Origin: an uncultured bacterium
GTDB lineage: Bacteria; CSSED10-310; CALFER01
Assembly: GCA_937951895.1 (NCBI GenBank)
Contig: CALFER010000073.1
Coordinates: 13,401-77,400 of the forward strand
Direction of reading: 5' to 3'
Length of the DNA: 64,000 nt
Each line of letters opens with the position of its first letter. Positions within the stretch are counted from its first letter, which is position 1. Positions 34,068 to 43,046 of this stretch are shown one piece after another. The position numbers and the translations under genes were made by a program. The notes under the pieces are model-generated. The model made no database searches. It was given only the letters and a program-made list of their open reading frames with translations, and was not told the DNA's origin.

Positions 34068-36294
34068 TATCGCTTCGCGTTGACCGTGCCAACGCCTTCT
34101 CCAGATGCTTCGCCGCGTCCCGGGCACATCGAATAGCCTCGGATTGCTCTCCCCGCTGCCGGGCGACTCTTGCCCGGAGATGCCGGATCATGCCCCGATA
34201 CATGTCAACCTCGATCTGAGGCGCCGAATGTGCGATGCGATCACAGTAATTCTCGGCTGCGACCAGGCAGGTCGAAGCATCGTCCAGGTTTCCGAGCGCG
34301 ATCCGCGGATGGGATTGGTTGATCACTGCCAGCGCGTAGTCATCCAGGAGATCCGTGCGGCCCTGTTCGAACACGAGCTGACCGAGGAGAGCTACGCCTC
34401 GATCAAGCGAATGGATCGCATCGGCGTATCGTTCGAGATTCAGATATGCGAGACCTTCGTTGACGTGCATCCGGGCGAGATGCGGGGCACGATCTGCCGC
34501 GAGCTGTGTGCGGACAAGCGTTTCGGTTATCCGGATCGCCTCTCCGTACATCGCCAGGGCCCCTTCATAGTTCCGCAGCATATCGAACACGATCGCCTTG
34601 TCGCTCAACGCCTGTGACAGCAACGCCGCCACCCTCGCATCCCGCTCGATATCCATCTTCCGATACAGCACGATCGCCCGGTCAAACGCATCGAGTGCTT
34701 CTTCGTATCGGCCCAGTTTCTCCAGAATCTGAGCCTTCGAGGTCAGGATGTATGCCAGCGGCGCATCGGATCCGGCCATCTGCTCCCCGCGCCGACCCGC
34801 CTCGTCCAGAATCCCGCAGGCCTCCTCCAGCCGTCCGGTCTGCCTGAGCGCGTTGGCGAGATTGGGCAGGATCCGGCACGCCAGCTCATCCGTATCTCCG
34901 TGAGGCGTTCCGATCTGCCCGACACGGTCCAGCGCCGATCGGTAGGTATCGATCGCTTCCTGATATCGCGACAGTTGCGCATAGCTGACGCCGAGATTAT
35001 TCAGTGTCTGGATCATTTCACGGAGAAACATCGGCGTGCCGGCCTGATCGTACACCCGTTCAAAGATCCTGATCGAACGCCGCATGAGTTGAAGGCGTCC
35101 CGGGAGATCCCCGAGATACTGATGGATAAAACCCGCCTCGCGACTCAATCGCGCACACTCGATATCGATGACAAAATCGCCCGTACCGACCCGCGCATCG
35201 AGATCCTGGAGGATATCATCGAAGGTGATCAGGTCTGCCAGCGCCGCAACCCGCGACGTGCGGGAGGTATCCGGAGGATCCACACGGGAATCCGAGTAAT
35301 CGAGTCCTGTTGAGAGATGGATCCGGGCAATGATCGTTTCAGGATCCGTCCATACCGGATTGGATGCTGTAAACTCGCTGATCCGGGTTGTCTGCGCCGA
35401 GATGATCGGGTCGGGACGCAGATAGGGGAATCCGGCCCGTTCAGCGTATGTTTTCTCGAGAATCCCGATCGGCTCGATCAGGGACTGCCAGCGATCGGCG
35501 GGATCTTTTTGAAAACATCGATCCAGGATCTCGAATATCGCTTCAGGCACCCGCTCCCCTTGAAATTCGGGTCCCGTCGAACGCCATTGATCCAGAACGA
35601 AAGGCGCGCTGATGCCGAAATGACGGTGATGGGTCTGATTCAGCATTTCCATGATCGTCACCCCCCAGCTCCAGACATCCGTCGTCCGATCCAGCCGGAG
35701 TTTCTGAGCCTGTTCGGGTGAGCAGTATGCGGGGGTCATTCCGAGGCAACTGACTTTCAGGTTTTCCGGCGGAGGAACAGGGAGAGAGGCGGGTTGGAAT
35801 TTGGAGAGGCTGAAATCGGTGATTTTGGCCACGCCGTCCGATGTCATCAGGATGTTGCTCGGCTTGACATCCTGATGAATGAGACCGCAGCGGTGCGATG
35901 CAAAAAGGCCTCGGGCGGATTGGATGGCGATATCGATGGCGGTGATGAGATTCGGGATGCGCTGATACCGGATCCAGTCCGACAAGGGCCCGGCGTCGGC
36001 GAATTCGAGGAACACGAGAATTTCGGACTGGAAGCGGCGGAAGAAGCGAAAGGCCGTGAGATTCGGGTGAGAGGGCAGACCGGCCCAGATCAGGAGTTCC
36101 GCCAGAAACGCCTTTCGGCGTTCAGGGTTCAACGACAACTCCGGAAGAATCCGCTTGACCGCATGAATACGGTTGGTTGAAAGCGAACGGACCCGGTAAA
36201 CCGCCCCGAGTCCGCCCTGACCGAGCAATTCTTCGATCTGATAATCATCCAGAACGATCGTGCCGGTTGTCCAGAACAGATTCACCGAGTTCAT
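34018..36294 (-). CDS. Serine/threonine protein kinase with TPR region
   Basis: A 758-residue protein. The kinase domain (residues about 15-285) has the Gly loop LGQGGLGAVYRV, the ATP Lys in HAVKRI, the catalytic loop HQDVKPSNIL, and APE-type SPEQA. The Mg motif is DFS instead of DFG. There is no transmembrane helix, so it is cytoplasmic. Residues about 390-740 hold TPR-like helical pairs (LGVSYAQLSRYQEAIDTYRSA, EEALDAFDRAIVLYRKM, LNLERYADAIHSLDRG), likely a protein-interaction surface. It is the last gene of a minus-strand run headed by tonB and an ECF sigma factor, 81 bases after the TM2 protein. Activity is probable (Lys, Asp, Asn all present) but the DFS change should be borne in mind. 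Confidence 0.88.
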   Translation of the reverse strand: MNSVNLFWTTGTIVLDDYQIEELLGQGGLGAVYRVRSLSTNRIHAVKRILPELSLNPERRKAFLAELLIWAGLPSHPNLTAFRFFRRFQSEILVFLEFADAGPLSDWIRYQRIPNLITAIDIAIQSARGLFASHRCGLIHQDVKPSNILMTSDGVAKITDFSLSKFQPASLPVPPPENLKVSCLGMTPAYCSPEQAQKLRLDRTTDVWSWGVTIMEMLNQTHHRHFGISAPFVLDQWRSTGPEFQGERVPEAIFEILDRCFQKDPADRWQSLIEPIGILEKTYAERAGFPYLRPDPIISAQTTRISEFTASNPVWTDPETIIARIHLSTGLDYSDSRVDPPDTSRTSRVAALADLITFDDILQDLDARVGTGDFVIDIECARLSREAGFIHQYLGDLPGRLQLMRRSIRIFERVYDQAGTPMFLREMIQTLNNLGVSYAQLSRYQEAIDTYRSALDRVGQIGTPHGDTDELACRILPNLANALRQTGRLEEACGILDEAGRRGEQMAGSDAPLAYILTSKAQILEKLGRYEEALDAFDRAIVLYRKMDIERDARVAALLSQALSDKAIVFDMLRNYEGALAMYGEAIRITETLVRTQLAADRAPHLARMHVNEGLAYLNLERYADAIHSLDRGVALLGQLVFEQGRTDLLDDYALAVINQSHPRIALGNLDDASTCLVAAENYCDRIAHSAPQIEVDMYRGMIRHLRARVARQRGEQSEAIRCARDAAKHLEKALARSTRSDIRLLLQEVVSEFQLEP

Positions 36295-36375
36295 ACTACC
36301 TCCGTGAATCCGATCCTAACGCATCCGTCATTCGACCGCAATTCCGCCTCTCCAGCCGAATCGCGGCGTCGCGAA

Positions 36376-36969
36376 TCAGTCGAGTTTCGATTCGGACGGA
36401 GCCGCTGCTTCGAACGGAGCCGCACTCCGCTTCCGCTCCTCCAGATTCCGGTAGATCAGATACACTCCCCCCGCGACAATCGCCAGCGGCCACCAGTCGG
36501 CAAGCCACGCCAGAGAGATATCGAACTTCGTATTGAGGAACAGAAGGGTTCCGATGATGACCAGCGTGACACCGCCGGTCAACGACCCGTTCAATGCGGG
36601 AAACGGCATGTCCTCGGGCAGTTTGATCCCCGTTTCGCCGTCGACCGAGAGATTGTACAGCGAGGCCCGACGGACCGCGTCAATCAACGTATAGAAAAAC
36701 CAGAAAGGAATAAACAGCCCGAAAAGCGGACTCAGACCGGTATCTTCGAGATTCGTCGAGATCGTGATCGCGAGTGCGAAAATAGCCAGATTCATCAAAC
36801 CCTGCTTGTAATATCCGACGTAGACCTGCCCCAGCCCCGGTATCACCGACAACATTCCCGCAATCGCAGGCGATTTGTAGATCTGACGCGAGCGCGCATG
36901 TCTCCGTGTCGGTTCCTCACCATGATACTCGGTCCGATTGATACTGCTGTGAACATTATTCTGTTCCAT
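36376..36969 (-). CDS. TM2/LiaF-like membrane protein
   Basis: A 197-residue protein starting at the ATG at 36969 (GGAGGG 7 bases upstream), overlapping the end of the anti-sigma gene by 14 bases. SPAIAGMLSVIPGLGQVYVGYYKQGLMNL is the TM2-type helix-loop-helix (read here as two parts: SPAIAGMLSVIPGLG and QVYVGYYKQGLMNL). Four to five hydrophobic segments follow, the last pair (LTGGVTLVIIGTLLFLN and DWWPLAIVAGGVYLIYRNL) resembling the LiaI/LiaF/DUF5668 transmembrane motif. LiaF-like proteins modulate envelope-stress signalling. Its place directly after a sigma/anti-sigma pair fits such a role by inference. Confidence 0.75.
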   Translation of the reverse strand: MEQNNVHSSINRTEYHGEEPTRRHARSRQIYKSPAIAGMLSVIPGLGQVYVGYYKQGLMNLAIFALAITISTNLEDTGLSPLFGLFIPFWFFYTLIDAVRRASLYNLSVDGETGIKLPEDMPFPALNGSLTGGVTLVIIGTLLFLNTKFDISLAWLADWWPLAIVAGGVYLIYRNLEERKRSAAPFEAAAPSESKLD

Positions 36970-37885
36970 GTGTTCCACCCTCCGTAGTGTCACCCGATTC
37001 CGCCTCCGGATCGAACGACTTGATTGCATTCCACGCCGCCCCGGCATGCCGGATCCCCCGGTCGAATTGTCCGGTCGAACATGCCGTCGCCGCCAGTTTT
37101 ACCTCGGTTTTCACAGCTCCTGAAACATCCCTGATTTCTCGATAGAATTGATCCACCGTCTGGATTGAATCGACCCACCCCTGAGTAAACCGCGTCCGCA
37201 GCGACCGGGTCTTCTCGTCGACTGCCCTCCCCAGCCCCGCCGCCGCAAGCAGAGCCTCGTCCTGAGCCAGCGAAGTGAATTCGGAAACATGTGTCATCCG
37301 TGTTTCCATGAAATGACCCGGAACGGCCGCCGGATGGAACAGGAACATGAACGGCAACGCGAACAGATAGCCCAACTCCAGCGCAGCACGCGGTCTCCGC
37401 ACCAGAGACTCTCCGAGCGCCCGGATCCAATCCCGCCATCCGGCCTCCCGCTCCGCTCTCGATGTGCGATCCAGAACAGCCGCAGTCAGACCTGCGGGAA
37501 CATCCATTTCCGCCATCGCGGGCAGTTCAGCCCTGATCCACTCCCAGACGTCCGCTTTCACTCGGCAGATCGGGCAGTGTTCGAGATGTCCGGTGAGGAG
37601 TTCGTCGGATTCCGGGCCGGGGGTTTCGATCGAGACGATTCGTTCGAGTGCGTCGGTGCAGGGCGAGCCGGACGTGACGGCCAGAATCCGACGAAGGCTC
37701 TCTTCGGAGTCTTGTCGCGGGGCCTGACCGGTATCGAACATCGCCTCACTCAGCATGCCCGCACATGCCTCACACCCGTCCAGATGATCCCTGAGCCGTT
37801 GACGATCCTCTCCGGAAATCGCCCCGTCGAAGATCTCAAGGAGGTGTTCCCGCACCCAGGCGCATGATACGGATTGCCGGTTCAC
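36956..37885 (-). CDS. Anti-sigma factor with two zinc-finger motifs
   Basis: A 309-residue protein. The N-terminus has the zf-HC2 pattern (CAWVREHLLEIFDG...HLDGCEACAG, residues about 8-43). A second HxxxCxxC (HLEHCPICR) follows near residue 103, so the zinc module appears duplicated. One hydrophobic segment (LELGYLFALPFMFLF, near 168-185) could span the membrane, leaving a C-terminal sensor part of about 120 residues. Its ATG overlaps the sigma-factor stop by 4 bases, the usual coupling of an ECF sigma and its antagonist. The stimulus is unknown. Confidence 0.82.
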   Translation of the reverse strand: MNRQSVSCAWVREHLLEIFDGAISGEDRQRLRDHLDGCEACAGMLSEAMFDTGQAPRQDSEESLRRILAVTSGSPCTDALERIVSIETPGPESDELLTGHLEHCPICRVKADVWEWIRAELPAMAEMDVPAGLTAAVLDRTSRAEREAGWRDWIRALGESLVRRPRAALELGYLFALPFMFLFHPAAVPGHFMETRMTHVSEFTSLAQDEALLAAAGLGRAVDEKTRSLRTRFTQGWVDSIQTVDQFYREIRDVSGAVKTEVKLAATACSTGQFDRGIRHAGAAWNAIKSFDPEAESGDTTEGGTHGTE

Positions 37886-38445
37886 AGGAGTTGCTCCGGG
37901 CTGCTCAACGCAAGCACCGCGTGGACGAGTTCCGAGCGGGCGCGGTTGGAGCGCGATTTGGCGGTTCCGAGCGGGATCCCGAGCATCCGGGCGATATCGT
38001 CGAGAGACAGTCCCTGCATATCCTTCAACAGCACGATTTCCCGGGATATTTCGGACAACGATTCAAGTGCTTTCTGCAGAATGCGGCGACGCGAATCGCG
38101 CATGCATTCCTCGACGGGATTCTGACGCGGATCCGCGATGTCTTGATGTTCATCGACCGGAACCGTGCGATCCGCCGCCCGGACCTTGCCCCGGCGGACA
38201 TGATCGATCCCGAGATTCCGTGCGATCGTGAGGATCCATGCCATGGCCGATTCGTCTTCGCGCCACTGTCCGATTTTCCGATAGATGCGGATGAAGATTT
38301 CCTGCGTGAGATCTCCGGCGTCTTCGGGATTCCGGGCATACGTGAACGCAATCCGGTAAATCCGGCCCTGATAATCGCGGACAAAGCGTTCCCAGGCGAG
38401 TGTATCGTTGCGTTTGCATTGTCGGAGAATCTCGGTCAGCGTCAT
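37882..38445 (-). CDS. ECF-type RNA polymerase sigma factor
   Basis: A 187-residue group IV sigma factor from the ATG at 38445 (GGGAG 6 bases upstream). Region 2 reads FVRDYQGRIYRIAFTYARN and DAGDLTQEIFIRIYRKI, then AWILTIARNLGIDHVRR. Region 4 reads LSEISREIVLLKDMQGLSLDDIARMLGI and GTAKSRSNRAR (each quoted in part). It directs transcription of an envelope or stress regulon and should be held inactive by the overlapping anti-sigma gene. It follows tonB by 63 bases, so tonB may be a member of its own regulon. Confidence 0.92.
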   Translation of the reverse strand: MTLTEILRQCKRNDTLAWERFVRDYQGRIYRIAFTYARNPEDAGDLTQEIFIRIYRKIGQWREDESAMAWILTIARNLGIDHVRRGKVRAADRTVPVDEHQDIADPRQNPVEECMRDSRRRILQKALESLSEISREIVLLKDMQGLSLDDIARMLGIPLGTAKSRSNRARSELVHAVLALSSPEQLL

Positions 38446-38508
38446 CGTCGTCTCCCATTCATCCCATAAGACGAACGATGCCTGAAAAAAGTTCGATCGG
38501 CAAATCAA

Positions 38509-39174
38509 TCAGCGGTTGATGACGAATTGAACCGTGACCACCATGATGACATCCAGCGGAACACCGTTGAGCGTCCCGGGTTCATATACATAGCTTCGGA
38601 CCGCTTCGAGTGCGGCCTCGTCGAGAATGCCGTAGAGCGGCCTGATCACGTTCGCAGAGGTGACGATCCCGTGCCGGTCGACGACCGCTTCGATGACGAC
38701 CATTCCCTGAATGCCCATTTTCACGGCAAGAGGGGGATAAACAGGAGACGCGGAGCGAATCAGTTTCGGCGCGATGACCGCACCGCCCGGCCGGACCGGT
38801 TCGATCTGAGGAGGGGGAGGTTCGATGTCGATATCCTCGTAACCCGCAATCTGATACTCGAACTCCATCGGCGTCGCAATGATCGTTTCCTCGGGACCTT
38901 GACTCGCCTGAATCGACACACGCGTGACGTGACGGGATCTCCTGTCGGTTTTTTCAGGAACCGGTTGCCTGTCCGGCGGTAACCGGATGAATTCGAGCGG
39001 ATTGTCACGCGCGGTCATTCCGGTTTTCGATTGAGTTCCGAGCAGATTCTTTGGAATGCCGACATACAGGATGCCGATGTGGACCACGATGGCCAGCACG
39101 ATCATCCTCTGGAAAAAACTCTGCTCCCTGCGACTCATCCCGGCTCTCTCGGCACACCTCGCGTCGAATCTCAT
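38509..39174 (-). CDS. tonB: Energy transducer TonB
   Basis: A 221-residue protein from the ATG at 39174 (AAGGAGG 6 bases upstream). An N-terminal anchor (RMIVLAIVVHIGILYVGI, about 22-40) is followed by a periplasmic linker with a short Pro run (EPPPPQIEPV). The C-terminal TonB domain has SPVYPPLAVKMGIQGMVVI, a VDRHGIV segment and LDEAALEAVRSYVYEPG. It couples the proton motive force to outer-membrane transport and implies a two-membrane envelope. ExbB/ExbD and receptors are not in the window. A possible ECF promoter (GGGAATAA near 39251-39244 and TATCTGA near 39227-39221, minus strand) has a rather long spacer and is not certain. Confidence 0.9.
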   Translation of the reverse strand: MRFDARCAERAGMSRREQSFFQRMIVLAIVVHIGILYVGIPKNLLGTQSKTGMTARDNPLEFIRLPPDRQPVPEKTDRRSRHVTRVSIQASQGPEETIIATPMEFEYQIAGYEDIDIEPPPPQIEPVRPGGAVIAPKLIRSASPVYPPLAVKMGIQGMVVIEAVVDRHGIVTSANVIRPLYGILDEAALEAVRSYVYEPGTLNGVPLDVIMVVTVQFVINR

Positions 39175-39267
39175 GAGATCCTCCTTTCCGGAACCGATCC
39201 GGTCTCGGAAGGATAAACGCATCAGATAGTGAAGGGATCTAAACTTATTCCCGATCATGGTTCTTTA

Positions 39268-39296
39268 TTTGACAAATTTTTTTTCTCATTTTATCA
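39268..39296 (+). promoter_or_regulatory. Sigma-70 promoter with T8 tract
   Basis: TTGACA (39268-39273), a 17-base spacer holding eight consecutive T, and TATCAT (39291-39296). It drives the beta-helix gene at 39324, whose ribosome site AAGGAGG follows. Confidence 0.8.
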
Positions 39297-39323
39297 TGTT
39301 GATGACCTGCAAGGAGGTTTTTC

Positions 39324-42300
39324 ATGAAAACGATCGGAATTGTGTGCATGATTCTGTGTGCTATGCTTTTCCCGGCTTCCCTGAGTGCGGCGACCCTGCA
39401 TGTCCCTTCTGATTTCGTAACCATTCAGGAGGCCATCGACGCGGCTGTGGACGGAGATATGGTATTGGTCGCGGATGGCGTGTATCGGGGTGACGGGAAC
39501 CGGAACCTGGATTATCTTGGGAAAGCGATCCATGTGACGAGTGAAAACGGACCCGTTCTGTGCATCATCGATCTCGAAGGCGACGGTTTCGGTTTTCGAT
39601 TCGAAAACGATGAAACCGATGCGTCAATCCTGTCGGGCTTCACCATCCGCAACGGTTTTTCTCCATCGGGAGCGGGAATCCAGGTGTCGGGCGCTTCTCC
39701 CGTGATCGACCGTTGCATCATGGTGGGAAACATCTACAGCGCGAGCGGCGGTGGGATCATGTGTCGATTCGAGGCTGCTCCGACCATCACGAACTGTGTC
39801 ATTGCGGCGAATTCCTCCTGTTCGGGCGGGGGCATCGCGTTTTATCAGTCCTCCGGAACCGTATCCGACTGCACGATCACCGGAAATGACTCCTGCAACA
39901 TGGGCGGAGGAATCTACTGTTATGGAGGCAACAGTGCCCCGGTGATCTCGGATTGCCTGATATCCGGCAACGAAGCGGATTCTGTGGGAGGAGGATTTTA
40001 CTGCAGCCACGGAGCGACGCCGATCATCCGGAACTGTGTGTTTCAGGACAACTTCGCCATAGTCGGTGGCGGCATCGGTGTCGGCTGGGGGCAGGGGGGC
40101 CCGACGATCGGCGGCGGTGCAGGGATGGGGAACACCTTCATCGACAACAGATCCGCGATCGGTTCCGATATCTATCTCGAGGAATCGTTCGATTCGCCTG
40201 TCACAGCCACATACAATCATTTCACCGGATATGCGTGGTCATCGTACTATGTGTCTCCGGCTTCGGGATGCGACCTGAGCGGGAGTGTATGGGACCTCGA
40301 TCCGATCACGCAGGATGTTTTCGTATCGACGCGTTACGGGAACGACGCGAATGACGGATTGACTGCGGAAACCCCCTTTTACAGTGTTCGGCACGCATTA
40401 TCGCGAGTGTACGGCACGGAGGAGCACCCGCTGACCATTCATGTTTTTGCGGGAGAATACTCCACGGCATTCGAATACGATTACTGTCCATTCAGCCTTC
40501 CGGATCATGTCACCCTGACCGGGGAGGGCATCGAATCGGTCATCTTTTCGGGCAATCATCTTTCACCGGTGTTTCTGGCACATTACTCCATCGGATCCGG
40601 CATCTCGCATCTGACCGTTCGGGATCCGTCCGATGACGGCGCAGCTTTCAGTCTCGCCGCTTCTGACATCACGATCAAGAGTTGTCTGTTTAAAGCCTGC
40701 ACAGGCAGTGCTCTGGTGTCCGATCGGACGGATCTGACCGTCATCGAAAGCGTTTTCAGCGACAATCAATCGGACTTCCGGGGTGGTGCTGTGACGTTCA
40801 GCACGGGGGAGTTGACGGTCACGAAATGCCGTTTCGAGCGTAACTCGACGGATGGGGAGGGGGGCGCGGTGCATGTTACGGAATGCACCGCGGTAATGGA
40901 GAATTGTCTTTTCGAGGAGAACCGGGCGGGCCAGGGGGGAGCGGTCTTCGCGAATCTGCCGTACAGCCCGGACCAGTCACGATCGCCTCTGCGTCTGGAA
41001 AACTGCGAATTCACCGGAAATGAGTCTCCCGCGGGAGCCGATCTGGCCTGTATCGGGAAAACGAGTCCGAAGATCGAAGTCATCAATTGCCTGTTCCATG
41101 GAATTGCAGAATCGGATTATTATGTTTCGCCGCAAAAAGCGTTTCGATGTGAAGGCTGCACGTCACAGAGCGATCCGATTTTTCAGGATGTGTATGTCTC
41201 GCCATCCGGAGACGACACGCTGGACGGCCTGTCTCGGCTGACCCCCTTCAGAACCATGAACCATGCGCTCTCCAGGGTTATCGGCACCGAAGAGTTTCCC
41301 GTCACGATCCGTCTGGAACCCGGCACCTATTCCGCTTCGACGACATCGGAACGATTCCCGTTGCCGCTCATTCCACACGTCATGATTCAGGGATCGCAAT
41401 ATGCACCATCGATTCTCGACGCGGAATCCCAGGCGGCTTTACTCATCGGGATGAACGATCCGGATACCCACCTTGCGGATCTCGTGCTGACAAACGGGTT
41501 TACCGAGAGCGGATCGCCGGTGTCGCTCACGCGCAGCACGGTCGAATTCGATTTCTGTCGATGTCAGAACAATATCAGCACGCTGGGGACGGGGTTCATG
41601 AGCACCTGGGATTCCACCGTCGGAATCGAAAACTGTCTCTTCACCGGCAACATCTCACAAGGCAGTTCCGCTGTTGCATCGGTGAGTCAGTCGACGCTGA
41701 CGGCAGGCAATTGCACGTTCGCTTCGAATCCGCGGTCGGAGGGACAGGGTGTGCTGATGATCGATTCGGGAAGTTCTCTGAGTATCACCCATTCGATTCT
41801 CTGGGATGCATGGCCGATCATCGAGAGTGACGGCACGGTGACGGCTGACACCTGTGACATTGCCGGAGGATATCCGGGGAGTTCGATCATGGACGCGGAT
41901 CCGCTTTTCGCCACCGGCCCTCTGGGTGCTCATTATCTGGCCTCGACCGCTGCCGGGCAGGCACAGACCAGCCCATGCATCGACATCGGGGTAGCGGCAT
42001 CCGAGGTTTGTTACGCGCGGCGCGACGAGTCGTACTGCATGAATGCCTCGACCACCGCGACGTCGCACCATGCCGACACCGGCCTGTCGGATCTGGGATA
42101 TCATTATCCGATCCACCCGCCGCGGGTATCGATCCGGATGCCGGACCGGATGCTCCTTCCGGGTGAGACGTTTCGAATCGAGTTGATCCTGGACAATCAT
42201 GGTCCGGAGACTCATGCAGGGCTTCCGCTCTTTGCGGTTCTGGACATATTCGGTGCGCTCTATTATGCGCCGGACTGGACCGAAACTGTGGCATGGATGG

Positions 42301-42467
42301 AGGCCGATCTCGGAATCGGTCAGAATGTTATTGATCTGTTTCAATTCACCTGGCCATCGGGCCTTGGAACGATGTCCGGTCTGCGACTGTATGCCGCGCT
42401 GGTGACACCGGATCTGAGCGAACTGGTCGGGGACTGGGATGTCGTGATGTTCGGCTGGTCGGAATAG
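39324..42467 (+). CDS. Secreted three-module right-handed beta-helix protein
   Basis: A 1047-residue protein with a signal peptide (MKTIGIVCMILCAMLFPASLSA) and a strong promoter and ribosome site. Three beta-helix modules begin near residues 24 (LHVPSDFVTIQEAIDAAVDG), 329 (DVFVSTRYGNDANDGLTAE) and 621 (DVYVSPSGDDTLDGL). The last two open with a DUF1565-like strand and share HALSRVxGTEExPxTI, which shows internal duplication. The helix coils are rich in GGG, Asn and Cys (GGGIYCYGGNSAPVISDC). The final 115 residues (LLPGETFRIELIL, PLFAVLDIFGALYYAPDWT, FQFTWPSGLG) match the end of the protein at 23029. No catalytic motif for a pectate-lyase-like enzyme is evident. Confidence 0.87.
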   Translation: MKTIGIVCMILCAMLFPASLSAATLHVPSDFVTIQEAIDAAVDGDMVLVADGVYRGDGNRNLDYLGKAIHVTSENGPVLCIIDLEGDGFGFRFENDETDASILSGFTIRNGFSPSGAGIQVSGASPVIDRCIMVGNIYSASGGGIMCRFEAAPTITNCVIAANSSCSGGGIAFYQSSGTVSDCTITGNDSCNMGGGIYCYGGNSAPVISDCLISGNEADSVGGGFYCSHGATPIIRNCVFQDNFAIVGGGIGVGWGQGGPTIGGGAGMGNTFIDNRSAIGSDIYLEESFDSPVTATYNHFTGYAWSSYYVSPASGCDLSGSVWDLDPITQDVFVSTRYGNDANDGLTAETPFYSVRHALSRVYGTEEHPLTIHVFAGEYSTAFEYDYCPFSLPDHVTLTGEGIESVIFSGNHLSPVFLAHYSIGSGISHLTVRDPSDDGAAFSLAASDITIKSCLFKACTGSALVSDRTDLTVIESVFSDNQSDFRGGAVTFSTGELTVTKCRFERNSTDGEGGAVHVTECTAVMENCLFEENRAGQGGAVFANLPYSPDQSRSPLRLENCEFTGNESPAGADLACIGKTSPKIEVINCLFHGIAESDYYVSPQKAFRCEGCTSQSDPIFQDVYVSPSGDDTLDGLSRLTPFRTMNHALSRVIGTEEFPVTIRLEPGTYSASTTSERFPLPLIPHVMIQGSQYAPSILDAESQAALLIGMNDPDTHLADLVLTNGFTESGSPVSLTRSTVEFDFCRCQNNISTLGTGFMSTWDSTVGIENCLFTGNISQGSSAVASVSQSTLTAGNCTFASNPRSEGQGVLMIDSGSSLSITHSILWDAWPIIESDGTVTADTCDIAGGYPGSSIMDADPLFATGPLGAHYLASTAAGQAQTSPCIDIGVAASEVCYARRDESYCMNASTTATSHHADTGLSDLGYHYPIHPPRVSIRMPDRMLLPGETFRIELILDNHGPETHAGLPLFAVLDIFGALYYAPDWTETVAWMEADLGIGQNVIDLFQFTWPSGLGTMSGLRLYAALVTPDLSELVGDWDVVMFGWSE

Positions 42468-42479
42468 TTCGCCGGATCC

Positions 42480-42508
42480 TTCACATTTCCGCCTGTTTCA
42501 ATTATACT
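42480..42508 (+). promoter_or_regulatory. Sigma-70 promoter of the cohesin/dockerin operon
   Basis: TTCACA (42480-42485), a 17-base spacer, TATACT (42503-42508): one mismatch in each box. The first ATG (42553) has GAGGAGG 5 bases upstream. Confidence 0.75.
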
Positions 42509-42552
42509 CTTTTCTAGCGGGTTTTCGCACACATTGCTGGAGAGGAGGTTTC

Positions 42553-43023
42553 ATGCGGCGATTTGATGACAACGGCATGATGATTATCCCGGTCCCGGCG
42601 CAGCCCGATCTGGCTGAAATGAAAAAGACCGTCCTGGTGACGGGTTGTCATTGTCCGAAAGGCCATTCGCTCATGTCACCCCGCGCGACATTCGAGGGCC
42701 ATCCCGGCGTGATGATCATGGTGCGGAAGGACAACCGCGAAGGACTGGTCGCGCTCAGCCCCATCTTCGGTGTCAAGCACAAGATCGCACTCGATATCGA
42801 CCTGTTCCAGGGTGACATCATGGAGATTCTCTGTCCGCACTGCGGCACGGCCTTGCCGGTGTATTCGCATTGCCACTGCGGAGGAGATCTCATTGCGCTG
42901 TTCACGACACCCGACGCGGATTATTCCCGGTGCATCGGGATCTGCAACCGCGTGGGATGTTTCAATGCCGAAATCAGAAACATCGACGAGTTGCTCTCAC
43001 AGTCGATGATCCCCTCGCTCTGA
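42553..43023 (+). CDS. Cys-rich zinc-ribbon-like protein of unknown function
   Basis: A 156-residue cytoplasmic protein without signal peptide. Cysteines are paired in GCHCPKGH (about 31-38), CPHCGTALPVYSHCHCGG (about 97-114) and GICNRVGC (about 136-143), suggesting one or two zinc sites. The segments EGLVALSPIFGVKHKIALDI and LIALFTTPDADYSRCIGICN look strongly constrained, but I cannot name the family. It is the first gene of a likely three-gene operon, 23 bases before the cohesin scaffold. Whether it takes part in that system or only shares the transcript is open. Confidence 0.65.
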   Translation: MRRFDDNGMMIIPVPAQPDLAEMKKTVLVTGCHCPKGHSLMSPRATFEGHPGVMIMVRKDNREGLVALSPIFGVKHKIALDIDLFQGDIMEILCPHCGTALPVYSHCHCGGDLIALFTTPDADYSRCIGICNRVGCFNAEIRNIDELLSQSMIPSL

Positions 43024-43046
43024 AACGCCATCACTGGAGGTCCGCC

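Noticed and set aside
39221..39251. ECF-type promoter for tonB
   Set aside because: The -35-like and -10-like boxes are present but the spacing seems about two bases too long, so it is not listed as a feature.
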